A stretch of 64,000 nt of DNA from Vibrio owensii CAIM 1854 = LMG 25443 (GTDB taxonomy: Bacteria; Pseudomonadota; Gammaproteobacteria; Enterobacterales; Vibrionaceae): the NCBI RefSeq assembly GCF_000817815.1, contig NZ_JPRD01000008.1, forward strand, positions 62,001-126,000, in the 5' to 3' direction. Shown in pieces: positions 35,924 to 44,992 of this stretch. Positions within the stretch are counted from its first letter, which is position 1; every line of letters begins with the position of its first letter. The notes under the pieces are model-generated. The model was not told the DNA's origin and ran no database searches. It worked only from the letters and a program-made list of their open reading frames with translations. A program made the translations under genes and the position numbers.

Positions 35924-36439
35924 GAACGTTCCCTCATGGCTGTATTTTTATTTGTTTTATGTGCCCCGATCTCGAGGACAGGTTTACTGTTCCATGCTGA
36001 TAGGATTGATAGTACTGAAAATAGTTGAAATATTATTACTGTAACGAATCAGTGAGTTGTATTATTGCATCTGTCATTTTCAACTAATGAAATCGATTGC
36101 CTTTTGAAAATAAGAGCAATAGCAGGTGGGTATATTCATGAAAGATTAAAATAGAATATTTACTCAATGACGAGGCTGGATATTGTCAGAATGAATTTGG
36201 AAATGATTTATACGATTTTAACGAAACTTACACCTCAATTTATATAAGCAGAATCTAATGAATAAGTTTTTTAAATTTAATAGTACAGACTTAAACATTA
36301 GTAATAATTAAATTTACTCATACTTAATTAGAAATAAATGAAGTAATAGGGAGTGAAGCCTTGTAATGAGTGACTTTTAAGCGAATAAAACTCACTCATC
36401 ACAAGGCGAATATCAAAAGGGTTATTTCAAGCGAAAAGT
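35924..36439. other. AT-rich region upstream of the toxin gene
   Basis: About 0.5 kb, strongly AT-rich, no gene. It should hold the toxin promoter and any regulator sites. Several A/T tracts resembling ToxR-type TNAAA elements occur, but that motif is too degenerate here to call. A long inverted repeat lies at 36358-36407. Confidence 0.5.
36358..36407. repeat. Inverted repeat downstream of the regulator operon
   Basis: A 16-bp arm (36358-36373) pairs with 36392-36407 with one mismatch around an 18-nt loop. It is 33 bp after the small membrane protein stop. There is no U tract, so it may stabilise mRNA 3' ends or act as a weak terminator. Confidence 0.65.
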
Positions 36440-36901
36440 TTATCGCTTAGCCAACAGTTTAGTGCGGCCAGTTTGTTTATCTCGGATAAGAGAGAAGGTT
36501 TCAGTTTGAAGCAGTACTTCGATATCAAAATAGATAGGGTCATCGTTTAGCACAAGATAGGGCGAAAGAAACGAATCATTTAACGCAGGGCGAATTTCTT
36601 GCACCGATAGCAGATTCATTTTGCCAGAGACTGACAAGCTCGTATCTGAATAAGGGCGTGACTTGCCCTTAAAGCTAAGGATGATGGGGTTCGACATTGA
36701 TTCGTCTTGTAACGAAGCGATATGAGTGATAACGCGGTGATTGACCCGGGTTAAGCCATCAATCCGAACAGTGTGCTCATGAGGAAGAATATCGACCACA
36801 CTGTGGTGATAGCGTTTATCTTCGGTATCGTGATAGCAAGGTAGCTTCCAAGCGCCGAAAAAGACCACGCAAGAGAGGGCTACGGCAATATACGCCTTCA
36901 T
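36440..36901 (-). CDS. Small membrane partner of the ToxR-like regulator (ToxS/VtrC/FidL-like by context)
   Basis: A 153-residue protein with one N-terminal membrane helix (YIAVALSCVVFFGAWKLP) and a roughly 125-residue, strand-rich periplasmic domain. Sequence identity to a known partner is not evident to me; the assignment rests on layout. It follows a ToxR-like gene with an ATGA overlap, has the size of ToxS, TcpH, VtrC and FidL, and the same topology. In those pairs the partner stabilises the regulator and, for VtrA/VtrC, completes a bile-salt pocket. Confidence 0.65.
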   Translation of the reverse strand: MKAYIAVALSCVVFFGAWKLPCYHDTEDKRYHHSVVDILPHEHTVRIDGLTRVNHRVITHIASLQDESMSNPIILSFKGKSRPYSDTSLSVSGKMNLLSVQEIRPALNDSFLSPYLVLNDDPIYFDIEVLLQTETFSLIRDKQTGRTKLLAKR

Positions 36902-37704
36902 TGGCTTTCCTCCGCAATAAACTGACCAATCGCTTGAGAGGCTTGTTCGAACTGACCTGCCGTATAGAACACATTGATGGATTTTCGCGTGTGCTTATTC
37001 AACCAAGACAACTCAGAGAACTGTTTGTTTTCCTCGATATAAACCACGCAATGACACTGATGTTGAGCCAGCAAATGTTCAAGCTGCGTTGATAACTGCG
37101 TATTGGGATCGGTGTACACCTCTAATGTCCCAACAGTGTGTTCATTTAAGGCTTTGTTGCGTTGAGGGTGACTGTATTTGCTATGAAACTTACTCGCACT
37201 TACTAGACTGGCCGCAAATAGAATGCCCAGTGAAACGATATAGCACGCTAAGTTTTTATAGTTGGTTTCATGTTTGTTCGGCAGTGGTGGTGTTGGCTGC
37301 TGCACTGATTTCTGTTGTACTTTTTCATCTGGTGGAGTCGCAGCGACAAGGCATTCGTTCAGCAAGATGCCTTCAACTAAACGATACCCGACCTTAGGGA
37401 CAGTAACGATAGGGGACTCATTTATTCCCACTTTGGTAAAGGTCTGCCTGAGAACACTGATGCTCTTCGCCAACGAAGTTTCACCAATGTATTCGTTCCC
37501 CCACGCAAATTGCACAATGTCTCGCTTTTCAACAACTGCGGGGGAATGTTCGAGAAGCAAAGTGAGGATTTGTGATTCACGATACCCAATTTTTACCGTT
37601 TTATTGCTGTTAGAAAGCGTGTTTTTAATAGGGTTATATAAGATCATACGATTATTTTTGTTTTTATTATAAAGCGAAAGAGACGAGTAGAAAGAACCAC
37701 TCAT
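36898..37704 (-). CDS. ToxR/VtrA/CadC-like membrane transcriptional regulator
   Basis: A 268-residue one-component regulator. Residues 20-110 form an OmpR-type winged helix (RMILYNPIKNTL, GYRESQILTLLLEHS, TSLAKSISVLRQTF, VPKVGYRLVE). A Pro/Gln-rich linker follows, then one membrane helix (NLACYIVSLGILFAASLVSA, about residues 148-168) and a 100-residue periplasmic domain with a Cys pair (HQCHCVV). This is the ToxR layout; the gene overlaps a small membrane partner. Start at 37704 has a weak site (AGAG); an ATG at 37647 is possible but would trim the first strand. The nearest gene it could control is the aerolysin-family toxin. Confidence 0.8.
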   Translation of the reverse strand: MSGSFYSSLSLYNKNKNNRMILYNPIKNTLSNSNKTVKIGYRESQILTLLLEHSPAVVEKRDIVQFAWGNEYIGETSLAKSISVLRQTFTKVGINESPIVTVPKVGYRLVEGILLNECLVAATPPDEKVQQKSVQQPTPPLPNKHETNYKNLACYIVSLGILFAASLVSASKFHSKYSHPQRNKALNEHTVGTLEVYTDPNTQLSTQLEHLLAQHQCHCVVYIEENKQFSELSWLNKHTRKSINVFYTAGQFEQASQAIGQFIAEESQ

Positions 37705-38052
37705 CTCTGTTATATGAATAAAGATTAAAATTAGGTCACTTTTATTTTGATGGTTTTAATAGTTAGCTACCTATTGATAGAAGAAACCATAATCATAGTA
37801 AAACATCAACTTTGTGCCATGTTAATCTTTCATTTAGTGATATAGCTTCAATGAAAGAGCCAAAATAATCACACAGCAATAATATGGTTTAGGGTTTACT
37901 AAATAACAGTGATGCTGACATTTAATTTAATATTGTCACACATATCATTATAAGTTTAATTATTTGATAACTTGGTAGGAATTATTAGCCGAGTGGAAAA
38001 TAAAAAGTGAAGAGTTAAATAGAATGAAAGGAATAACGAGAAAGGGGTAGAT
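37705..38052. other. AT-rich promoter region of the ToxR-like operon
   Basis: About 350 bp with no gene and visibly higher A/T content than surrounding core genes, a composition often bound by H-NS. No operator identified. Confidence 0.45.
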
Positions 38053-38079
38053 AAAAAAGCCCGCTGAGTCAGCGGGCTT
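38053..38079 (-). terminator. Intrinsic terminator of the AGCS gene
   Basis: Minus-strand stem AAGCCCGCTG/CAGCGGGCTT followed by six U residues. Confidence 0.9.
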
Positions 38080-38096
38080 AAAGTTTCTAGCTTGGA

Positions 38097-39473
38097 TTAT
38101 GCTTTCACTGCATCAAAATCATCCGATTGAGATGACGGCTTGAAGAAGAGTTTTGTTTCTTCCAACACTACATGGCGCAGAGCGATCAAACCAATAAGGT
38201 TAGGAATTGCCATCAGACCGTTTACGATATCGGCCAGTAGCCAAATCATATCAAGGTGAAGGAACGCGCCAGATGCTACCAAACCAACGAAAATCAGTTT
38301 GTATGGAAGCACAGCTTTGGTACCGAATAGGAACACAACGCAACGCTCACCGTAGTAGTTCCAGCCAAGAATGGTGGTAAACGCGAAGAACATAAGACCG
38401 ATAGACACCAGCATTGGGCCTAATGTCTCTGCGTTCAAACCAACGGCAAATGCGTGTGTTGTCATCGCTGCACCTGCAAGGTCACTTTGCCATGCACCCG
38501 TAAGGATCAAAGCAAGACCTGTCATGGTACAAATGATGATGGTATCGAAGAAGGTACCCGTCATTGAAATTAGGCCTTGTTTAACACAAGAATCCGTTTT
38601 CGCTGCTGCGGCTGCCATTGGCGCACTACCCAAACCTGATTCGTTTGAGAATACACCACGTGCGATACCAGACTGGATTGCCAGCATAATACTTGCACCC
38701 AAGAAACCACCAGTTGCTGCGGTTGAAGTGAATGCAGACACCAACACCAACTCAACTGCGTTTAGCAATTGGTCCGCATTCATGATGATCACACTCAAAC
38801 ACGCTAGCACATAAAATAGAGCCATTGCTGGAACCACTTTACCTGCTACGCTCGCAATCGACTTTATACCACCCAATGTAACGAATGCCACTAGCAGTGT
38901 CAGGATGAAAGCCGACAGCTCACGGTTTACACCAAGAGAAATCTCGCTTGCATCAAGAATCGCATTTACTTGTGGGAAGGTACCGATACCAAAACAGGCA
39001 ACGCCCAATGCAAATACCGCGAACATGATAGCCAGCGCTTTCGAGCCAACACCATATTGCAGGTAGTACATAGGACCACCAATCATTTGGCCTTTGTCGT
39101 CAACACGACGGTATTTCACCGCAAGAAGACACTCAGCGTATTTGGTTGCCATACCGAATAGGGCAGCAAGCCACATCCAGAATAGGGCACCAGGGCCACC
39201 AAGTTTGATTGCGGTAGCAACACCAACGATGTTACCTGTACCAATGGTTGCAGACAGCGCAGTACATAGCGCTGCAAAACTAGAAACGTCACCCTGTTTA
39301 TCAGATGACTTATCTTTACTGAATACCATCGCTAACGCAGTTGGTAGATGTTTAAATTGGATCAAGCCTAGGCTAAAAGTGAAGTAAACACCGGTACCCA
39401 CGAGCAAAAGCAGCAGTGGTGGACCCCAGACAAAGTTATCAATGGTTTGAAGTAAAGATTGTAGGTCGTTCAT
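38097..39473 (-). CDS. Sodium:alanine/glycine symporter (AGCS family)
   Basis: Inner-membrane sodium-coupled amino acid importer, 458 residues, about 10-11 helices. LSATIGTGNIVGVATAIKLGGPGALFWMW and GGPMYYLQYG are AGCS hallmarks, and FSNESGLGSAPMAAAAA is the second conserved block. The upstream tandem glycine riboswitch makes glycine the likely substrate, or at least the signal. The V. cholerae gene VC1422 has the same arrangement. Confidence 0.92.
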   Translation of the reverse strand: MNDLQSLLQTIDNFVWGPPLLLLLVGTGVYFTFSLGLIQFKHLPTALAMVFSKDKSSDKQGDVSSFAALCTALSATIGTGNIVGVATAIKLGGPGALFWMWLAALFGMATKYAECLLAVKYRRVDDKGQMIGGPMYYLQYGVGSKALAIMFAVFALGVACFGIGTFPQVNAILDASEISLGVNRELSAFILTLLVAFVTLGGIKSIASVAGKVVPAMALFYVLACLSVIIMNADQLLNAVELVLVSAFTSTAATGGFLGASIMLAIQSGIARGVFSNESGLGSAPMAAAAAKTDSCVKQGLISMTGTFFDTIIICTMTGLALILTGAWQSDLAGAAMTTHAFAVGLNAETLGPMLVSIGLMFFAFTTILGWNYYGERCVVFLFGTKAVLPYKLIFVGLVASGAFLHLDMIWLLADIVNGLMAIPNLIGLIALRHVVLEETKLFFKPSSQSDDFDAVKA

Positions 39474-39593
39474 GATTTCCCCTTAATAAAACAACTAATA
39501 AGGAGAAGAGGGAAAGGACGAGATCAAAGATCTCGAATAGCCATGCTATTCAAAATAAGGCGGGAACGCCAAATAGTTAGGTTGTTACTTTCC

Positions 39594-39800
39594 ACTCCTC
39601 TGTCCTTTTGCCTGAGAGTTTCACCCCGCACACATGTGCAGGACTTGCTCCTTCGGCGACCGATTTAACGGTTCTCTCCAGAGGTTCCTCCAACTACAGT
39701 CCCCGCTACCAAGGTAGCACCTGAAATAGTTAATTCTTCGGCGAGTTACTCTAACCAAATGTTAAAATTTGGTTAATAACCACTCTCCTGCAGTCTTCAT
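39594..39800 (-). promoter_or_regulatory. Tandem glycine riboswitch
   Basis: On the minus strand, two aptamers follow each other. The first has GGAGAG near 39790, the conserved CGCCGAAG near 39740, and GGGGACTGTAG; the second has CTGGAGAGAACCG, GGTCGCCGAAGGAGCAAG, and the terminal CTCTCAGGCAAAAGGACAG, the strongest glycine-aptamer signature. A GATGAAGAC leader before aptamer 1 fits the reported kink-turn. The expression platform is about 120 nt, including a CGAGATC/GATCTCG hairpin at 39519-39535, before AAGGGG and the ATG. Confidence 0.95.
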
Positions 39801-40221
39801 CGGAACATTTACTCAATCAAATGAGTAAAGGTTAGTTAATGATGCTGGTCACCATTAACGTGTGAACTCTATCATGTTTTGTTACCATTTCAACACCCAA
39901 ATGAAGATTTATTTTCAACACATTATGCGGGTTTTGTTGTCTTAGTTTCATAGACTTGCTGATTAATTGAACAAATAACTCTCTATGTTGGTCATTCTTG
40001 GTATGTATGGAAGGGGAGAGACCAATGGTAGGATTTGATGAGAGTTCTCTAGGCTGGTGATAAGTTGTTCAGTTTAGAACAGAAAATTGATCAAAACGGG
40101 AGCAATCGCTTCAAAATCTACGCTAAGTTGACCGTAAGCTACGTAGAAATAGGTTACAATGATTCCTTGCGCAACTGTCTATGGAATCGGATAAGTTCTT
40201 ATTATTGGACAAGGAGACGGT
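39801..40221. other. Divergent promoter region
   Basis: Contains the promoter of the riboswitch-controlled symporter on the minus strand and, on the plus strand, a TACAAT -10-like box at 40155-40160 about 60 bp before the 52-residue protein gene. No other gene. Confidence 0.4.
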
Positions 40222-40380
40222 ATGACCAGATTGTTAGCCATAGCGGTATTGATTGGAGTAGCGTTTGTGCTATTTCGTTATCGTACCAATGAAAAAGTCC
40301 AAAAGGCGACCGTGATTACCTTGATCGGCGCATTCTTAATTTATACCGCGTCAATCATGATTGCGGAACTCACTCGCTAG
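40222..40380 (+). CDS. 52-residue inner-membrane protein
   Basis: A short gene with a strong AAGGAGA site six bases before the ATG. The peptide has two hydrophobic helices (LLAIAVLIGVAFVLF and VITLIGAFLIYTASIMIA) joined by a charged turn (RYRTNEKVQKAT). It ends 31 bp before the coiled-coil protein gene, which has the same orientation, so the two are probably co-transcribed. Function unknown. Confidence 0.75.
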   Translation: MTRLLAIAVLIGVAFVLFRYRTNEKVQKATVITLIGAFLIYTASIMIAELTR

Positions 40381-40411
40381 CAAACCAGTAGAGTCCTTGG
40401 AGTAAGATACG

Positions 40412-41146
40412 GTGACTTCTCAAAATAATATTGAAGACCAAGACGAAGTAGTTGTCATTGAGGAGCGCGATAAGCGTACTCACATTTATATCGCGATTGC
40501 GGCCGTATTAGGTTTAGCGTTCGGTGGTTTGGCTGGTTCTGCAATGACAGCAAGCAAGTGGGAGTCGACCTATCAAGTGCTGGAAGAAAAGTACCAAGCA
40601 CTGGCACAAGACAAAACGAACTTGGTCTCTCAAGTAAAAGCACGTGAAGCGGGCTTAGATAAAGAAATCGACGCTAAAGTCGCGACACTGTTGGCAGAGA
40701 AAGAAGAAGCGCACAAAGCGGAACTCAAAGCACTTCAAGAGCAACTGACTGAAGTGGAGAAAGTGAACTTGTCGCTTGAGTCTCAAGTGAAAGAACAGAA
40801 AGCAACGTTGAACACGACCAAGAGCGAGAACGACAAACTTAACCGTCAAGCAGACATGCAAGCGACCATGTTTGAACGTTCACGTGAAGTGTTCCGTAAA
40901 GAGCTGCAAATCTCCCAAGAGCTTGAGTCACTAGAGAAAGAACGCCAAGCGCTGTTACCGAAAATCGAAACGCTGAAGAAAGAGTGTGATGTTTTCTTAG
41001 AAGGTAAGTCTTGGGATGTGAAATCTGACGCCTGTGACAAACACGATGAAGCGAATTCACGACTCAGCCAAGTTGACCAGCTCATCGAAGTTCACAAGAT
41101 GGACTTGAAACAGATTAAAGAAATCACTGAAGACATGGGGCTGTAG
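40412..41146 (+). CDS. Membrane-anchored coiled-coil protein
   Basis: A 244-residue protein: cytoplasmic acidic N-terminus, one Gly/Ala-rich membrane helix (IYIAIAAVLGLAFGGLAGSA, residues 25-44), then a long coiled coil rich in Lys, Glu, Gln and Leu (about residues 50-190). A Cys pair (KKECDV and SDACDK) lies near the end. The GTG start follows GGAGTAAG. Possibly a cell-envelope spacer or scaffold; no family recognised. Confidence 0.75.
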   Translation: MTSQNNIEDQDEVVVIEERDKRTHIYIAIAAVLGLAFGGLAGSAMTASKWESTYQVLEEKYQALAQDKTNLVSQVKAREAGLDKEIDAKVATLLAEKEEAHKAELKALQEQLTEVEKVNLSLESQVKEQKATLNTTKSENDKLNRQADMQATMFERSREVFRKELQISQELESLEKERQALLPKIETLKKECDVFLEGKSWDVKSDACDKHDEANSRLSQVDQLIEVHKMDLKQIKEITEDMGL

Positions 41147-41211
41147 CGTCAAAGCGTAGAGCGATTACGATCTTCAGATTTTTAAAACAATATTTTCAAA
41201 GATTCAGAAAC

Positions 41212-41240
41212 AAAAAAGGAGCTCAATGAGCTCCTTTTTT
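41212..41240. terminator. Bidirectional terminator
   Basis: Perfect 13-bp stem AAAAAAGGAGCTC with complement around AAT. Confidence 0.93.
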
Positions 41241-41289
41241 ATGTGCGATTTTCGCTAGAACTATTTTTTGCTACAACAACTACCTAGGA

Positions 41290-41673
41290 TTAGATGCGAG
41301 ATGCATCGTAGCCTGAAGCCAACAGCAATTCACGCTCGTGCTTGATCAACTGAGCACGATCTTCAATCAGTTCGTTAAGTGCTTGAGAAGGTTTACCCGC
41401 CAGCGTTTTAAATGCATCAAACGTCTCAGCACTGTCGATTTCATCAATCATGCTGCTGATGACGTTACGCGCTTCGCAAGGGTTATCATCGGTGGTGAAG
41501 TACTCTACTTGTTTTGCCGCAGACTTCATTTCGGTTAGCAGTTCTAACGGGCTACTTTCTTTTGCCACTGCCATGTAATTATCAAGTACACGCTTCGCAT
41601 ACAACAATTCTTTTAGTGGGATATCTCGGCCACTTACAATCAGCGATTCATTAAGGATCATACTTGAGCTCAT
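41290..41673 (-). CDS. Conserved hypothetical helical protein
   Basis: A 127-residue, mainly helical soluble protein with no recognised domain. The start at 41673 has AAGGA at proper distance; the ATG six bases upstream is too close to it. One Cys (NPCEAR). Stands alone with a terminator shared with the coiled-coil gene. Confidence 0.7.
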   Translation of the reverse strand: MSSSMILNESLIVSGRDIPLKELLYAKRVLDNYMAVAKESSPLELLTEMKSAAKQVEYFTTDDNPCEARNVISSMIDEIDSAETFDAFKTLAGKPSQALNELIEDRAQLIKHERELLLASGYDASRI

Positions 41674-41927
41674 TGGCATTCCTTTTTTATCAATAATTCA
41701 AACTTCTTGGGCATTCGCTTGAGTCTAATTTATTGAAGTCTGAATGGGAATGCCTAAAAAGCACATTATTAAACGATTTTTCTGACTATTTACGCCTTGC
41801 TAGTGACTAAGTACGCAAATTGCGTGTTTAGTAGAATCTTCAGAAGATAGGTCAGTCAGGTGTTATGAGTGTTCGATTGCTCTCTGAGTGGATCAAATGT
41901 GGCGTTATCGGTTCTCAATATTCAACA

Positions 41928-42704
41928 TTAATTCATGAAGAAGCGACCTGGCGTCACCCCAAAGCTTTGTTTGAATAGATGATTAAAAGCACTCACGCTG
42001 GTAAAACCGCACTCCATTGCAACGGTGGTGACCGGTAGGTTTTGCGCCAACAATGTAAGAGAGTGGAACAATCTCGCTTGTTGACGATACTCGATGAAAG
42101 ACATGCCAACTTCGTTGCGAAACAAGCGGCTCAAAGTGCGACTGCTAACGTTAATTTCTTCTGCCCACTGTTTTAAGGAACGATTATCCGCAGGCTCATC
42201 CAATAGTGAGTTACAAACCTGTCCAAGCTTGGCATTGTTGGGAAGAGGGATCTGAATAGACGCTTGCGGCGCGACTTTCAGCTGATCCAACAGAACTTGA
42301 ACAATATGCCAATACGCCTTTGTACTTGCTGAATCGGCTGGTTGCTCTGAAAGGTGAATGATCATCTCACGCAGCATTGGCGACACGTTGAGAACATCAC
42401 TCTGGTTTGGCAGTTCAGTGTCGATGCTCGGCAACAAGTAGACGTTTTTCATTGCCGCATCGCCATACATGTACACCTTGTGGCTCTCATGCGCCGGGAT
42501 CCACACCGCTCTTTGAGGTGGAACCACCCATAGCTTAGATTCTGTCTCGACCGCCATCACACCACTGCTAGCGTACACCAATTGGTTGTGCTGATGGCAA
42601 TGCCAATCAATGACGTGTCCATTGGGGTAGTGCTTGGGAATGACCACCGCTTCTAAGCAATTGATCCTGTCGTCCAAACTGATGGCTTTGATGTTTTGGC
42701 TCAT
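41928..42704 (-). CDS. AraC-family regulator with cupin sensor domain
   Basis: A 258-residue regulator. Residues 25-105 form a cupin (HVIDWHCHQHNQLVYASSG, VVPPQRAVWIPAHESH), and the C-terminal 100 residues carry two helix-turn-helix motifs (WAEEINVSSRTLSRLFRNE; VAMECGFTSVSAFNHLFKQ). It is divergent from the MFS gene, its likely target. Confidence 0.88.
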   Translation of the reverse strand: MSQNIKAISLDDRINCLEAVVIPKHYPNGHVIDWHCHQHNQLVYASSGVMAVETESKLWVVPPQRAVWIPAHESHKVYMYGDAAMKNVYLLPSIDTELPNQSDVLNVSPMLREMIIHLSEQPADSASTKAYWHIVQVLLDQLKVAPQASIQIPLPNNAKLGQVCNSLLDEPADNRSLKQWAEEINVSSRTLSRLFRNEVGMSFIEYRQQARLFHSLTLLAQNLPVTTVAMECGFTSVSAFNHLFKQSFGVTPGRFFMN

Positions 42705-42805
42705 TTGAGCAGTAACCTGTCTTGATAGAATCTATACGCCAAATGCTAGCCAGATAAACTGAGCTTGTCATTAATTAGCTATCCGTTATTTGGTTTGGAG
42801 TCGAG

Positions 42806-43987
42806 ATGAACCGTTCCTTTCACTCAGGTGTCCTCAATGTGGGCCATGCGCTTAATCATTATTTCTTGCTCATTTTTCCTTCTGTCGTACTAACGCTGCA
42901 TAAAGAATGGGACATGAGTTACGCAGAGCTGCTCCAAGTGGGGAGCGGGGCAATGCTGGTTTATGGTGTGATGTCCTTGCCTGCTGGTTGGTTGGCGGAT
43001 CGTTGGAGCCGAAAAGGCATGATGCTCGTGTTCTACTTCGGGATGGGTACCTCTGCGTTTCTTACCACTCTCGCGCAAACGCCATGGCAAATGGGATTGG
43101 GGCTTTGTGCCATAGCCTTGTTTGCCGCGATTTATCATCCCGTCGGTATCGCACTTATCTTTAGCTCTGCAAACAAAACCGGCAGGGCTATCGCGGTAAA
43201 TGGATTAGCAGGTAACTTAGGTTTGGCGTTTGCTGCAATAGGAACCGCTTTGTTGTGCCAATGGTTCTCTTGGCAAGCCGCATTTTATGTTCCAGGCCTT
43301 GTGTGTTTACTAACTGGCATCGTGTACTGGTATGCATCGAAAGGTGTTACTGATATCGAACATGCGAAACGTCGATGTGACGACGTAACGATGTCTTTGC
43401 GACAACTCAAAGTGCTGTTCGCTTGTGCTGCGGTGGTTGTCTTCTTTGGTGGTTTGGTCTTTCAATCTACGACGACCTCGTTACCTAAAATTATGGATGC
43501 ACAATTTAGCCAATCATTGAGCCTTTCAAGCACATTAACCACATCGATTTTTGTTTGTGCTGCGTTCATTCAGCTTGTTGTGGGTGAGTTGCTCGATCGC
43601 GTTGATATCAAGAAGCTGCTCGCCTGCATTGCTGGTGGGCAACTGTTATTCCTCCTATTAGCGACGGTTACTCATGAATGGTCATTGGTTCTTGTGTTTA
43701 TTGGTTTGATGCTGTGTACATACGCGCAAATACCAGTGAACGATTGGCTTATTGGCCGTTATTCCGATGTGAAATGGCGCTCGAGAATCTACGCCGTTAA
43801 GTACACATTAAGCTTTAGTACTGGACCTATCGCGTATTGGCTTATCGCAGCGACTTATTCTCATACACAAGAGTTTGCATTGATGTATTTCATCCTTGCT
43901 GGTGGGATGGGGCTTGCATCACTGAGCGCAATGATGATGCCTTCCTCACGTAAGCACACCGAAGAACAACCTGACTTCGCACAGTGA
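42806..43987 (+). CDS. MFS transporter
   Basis: A 393-residue, 12-helix permease of the major facilitator superfamily. The loop 2-3 motif is GWLADRWSRKGMM. The N-terminus (LNVGHALNHYFLLIFPSVV) resembles the fosmidomycin-exporter/YnfM-like groups. GGAG site. Divergent AraC regulator with a sugar- or drug-type sensor domain. Substrate unknown. Confidence 0.82.
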   Translation: MNRSFHSGVLNVGHALNHYFLLIFPSVVLTLHKEWDMSYAELLQVGSGAMLVYGVMSLPAGWLADRWSRKGMMLVFYFGMGTSAFLTTLAQTPWQMGLGLCAIALFAAIYHPVGIALIFSSANKTGRAIAVNGLAGNLGLAFAAIGTALLCQWFSWQAAFYVPGLVCLLTGIVYWYASKGVTDIEHAKRRCDDVTMSLRQLKVLFACAAVVVFFGGLVFQSTTTSLPKIMDAQFSQSLSLSSTLTTSIFVCAAFIQLVVGELLDRVDIKKLLACIAGGQLLFLLLATVTHEWSLVLVFIGLMLCTYAQIPVNDWLIGRYSDVKWRSRIYAVKYTLSFSTGPIAYWLIAATYSHTQEFALMYFILAGGMGLASLSAMMMPSSRKHTEEQPDFAQ

Positions 43988-44117
43988 CTTTGAACGTATT
44001 TTGATTTGTGCAAATTCTGCATAAGTGATGTACCGCGCGTGTGGTTTTTCCGTTTCGAGCGCTCCCTATAATGCTCCTCAATCGCTAAGGCGAATCGAAT
44101 GATATGAGGAAAGCAAT

Positions 44118-44477
44118 ATGAGCGACCAATTCCAAAATGCAGTACTTGACGACCAAGCATTGATCTCAGGTTTGAAATCCATCAACGAAACGTGGGGTGA
44201 CTTAACGGTTCGTGTTGCTGGTAAAGTATGGGGCCTGCCACTTATCGACCAAAAAACCAAAGCACTTATCACGATTGCCATCGACCAAATGGCATTGAAT
44301 GTTACGGGTGATGGTAATCCATTTGGTGCTCACGTTGATATGGCGTTGAAGCAAGGCGCAACTTACGAAGAAATTGAAGAGCTGATCGTCTTTGCTTCTG
44401 CATACACAGGCTTCAACAAAGGTGCGACCACCATGGGAGCACTGAACAAAGTACGTCACGATCGAGGAGACATCTAA
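44118..44477 (+). CDS. Carboxymuconolactone decarboxylase-family protein lacking the Cys pair
   Basis: A 119-residue helical protein of the CMD/AhpD superfamily: LPLIDQKTKALITIAIDQMAL, then FGAHVDMALKQGATYEEIEELIVFAS. The CxxC pair used by AhpD-type peroxidases is absent; only the His and Glu characteristic of decarboxylase-type members remain. First gene of a five-gene operon; its stop overlaps the next start (TAATG). Confidence 0.85.
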   Translation: MSDQFQNAVLDDQALISGLKSINETWGDLTVRVAGKVWGLPLIDQKTKALITIAIDQMALNVTGDGNPFGAHVDMALKQGATYEEIEELIVFASAYTGFNKGATTMGALNKVRHDRGDI

Positions 44478-44992
44478 TGGCAATTCCAGGATTAAAAAAA
44501 CCAGATCACATTGGTTTTACTGTACCGAATTTGAATCAAGCGATTGCGTTCTTCCGTCAGCATTTTGATTTTGAACTGGCATACGAGTTTGGGCCTTTCG
44601 CATCGGATGATGACTGGATGACGCAGCATTTGAATGTTGATGCTCGCGCACAAATTACCAAGATTGCCGTGATGAGTGCGAAAGGTATCAATCTGGAGAT
44701 CTTCGAATACGCAGACAACATCGAGCGTCGTTATGAAGCACCAAACAATGCCGATATCGGCGGTCACCACCTTGCATTTTATGTCGATGATATGGATGCG
44801 GCAGTGGCTTATCTAAAAGAGCACGGCATCAAGGTGTTGGGAGAACCTTCTGTGATGACAGATGGCCCAACAGCAGGTGAAAGCTGGGTTTACTTTATGT
44901 CGCCTTGGGGCATGCAGCTTGAGTTGGTGTCTTACCCGAATGGGAAGGCGTACCAACGTAACAGCTCTGTGGCTTTGTTTGATCCACGATGA
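44477..44992 (+). CDS. VOC-family (glyoxalase-fold) protein
   Basis: A 171-residue metal-dependent dioxygenase/isomerase-fold protein. The metal ligands likely include His in KKPDHIGFTV, His in GGHHLAFYVDD and Glu in GMQLELVSYP. GAGGAGA site. Tight overlaps with both neighbours. With the CMD protein it may act on a lactone or enol intermediate; substrate unknown. Confidence 0.85.
   Translation: MAIPGLKKPDHIGFTVPNLNQAIAFFRQHFDFELAYEFGPFASDDDWMTQHLNVDARAQITKIAVMSAKGINLEIFEYADNIERRYEAPNNADIGGHHLAFYVDDMDAAVAYLKEHGIKVLGEPSVMTDGPTAGESWVYFMSPWGMQLELVSYPNGKAYQRNSSVALFDPR

Noticed and set aside
36440..36901. Calling the partner protein ToxS or VtrC outright
   Set aside because: Only topology, size and gene overlap match; I see no convincing sequence motif.
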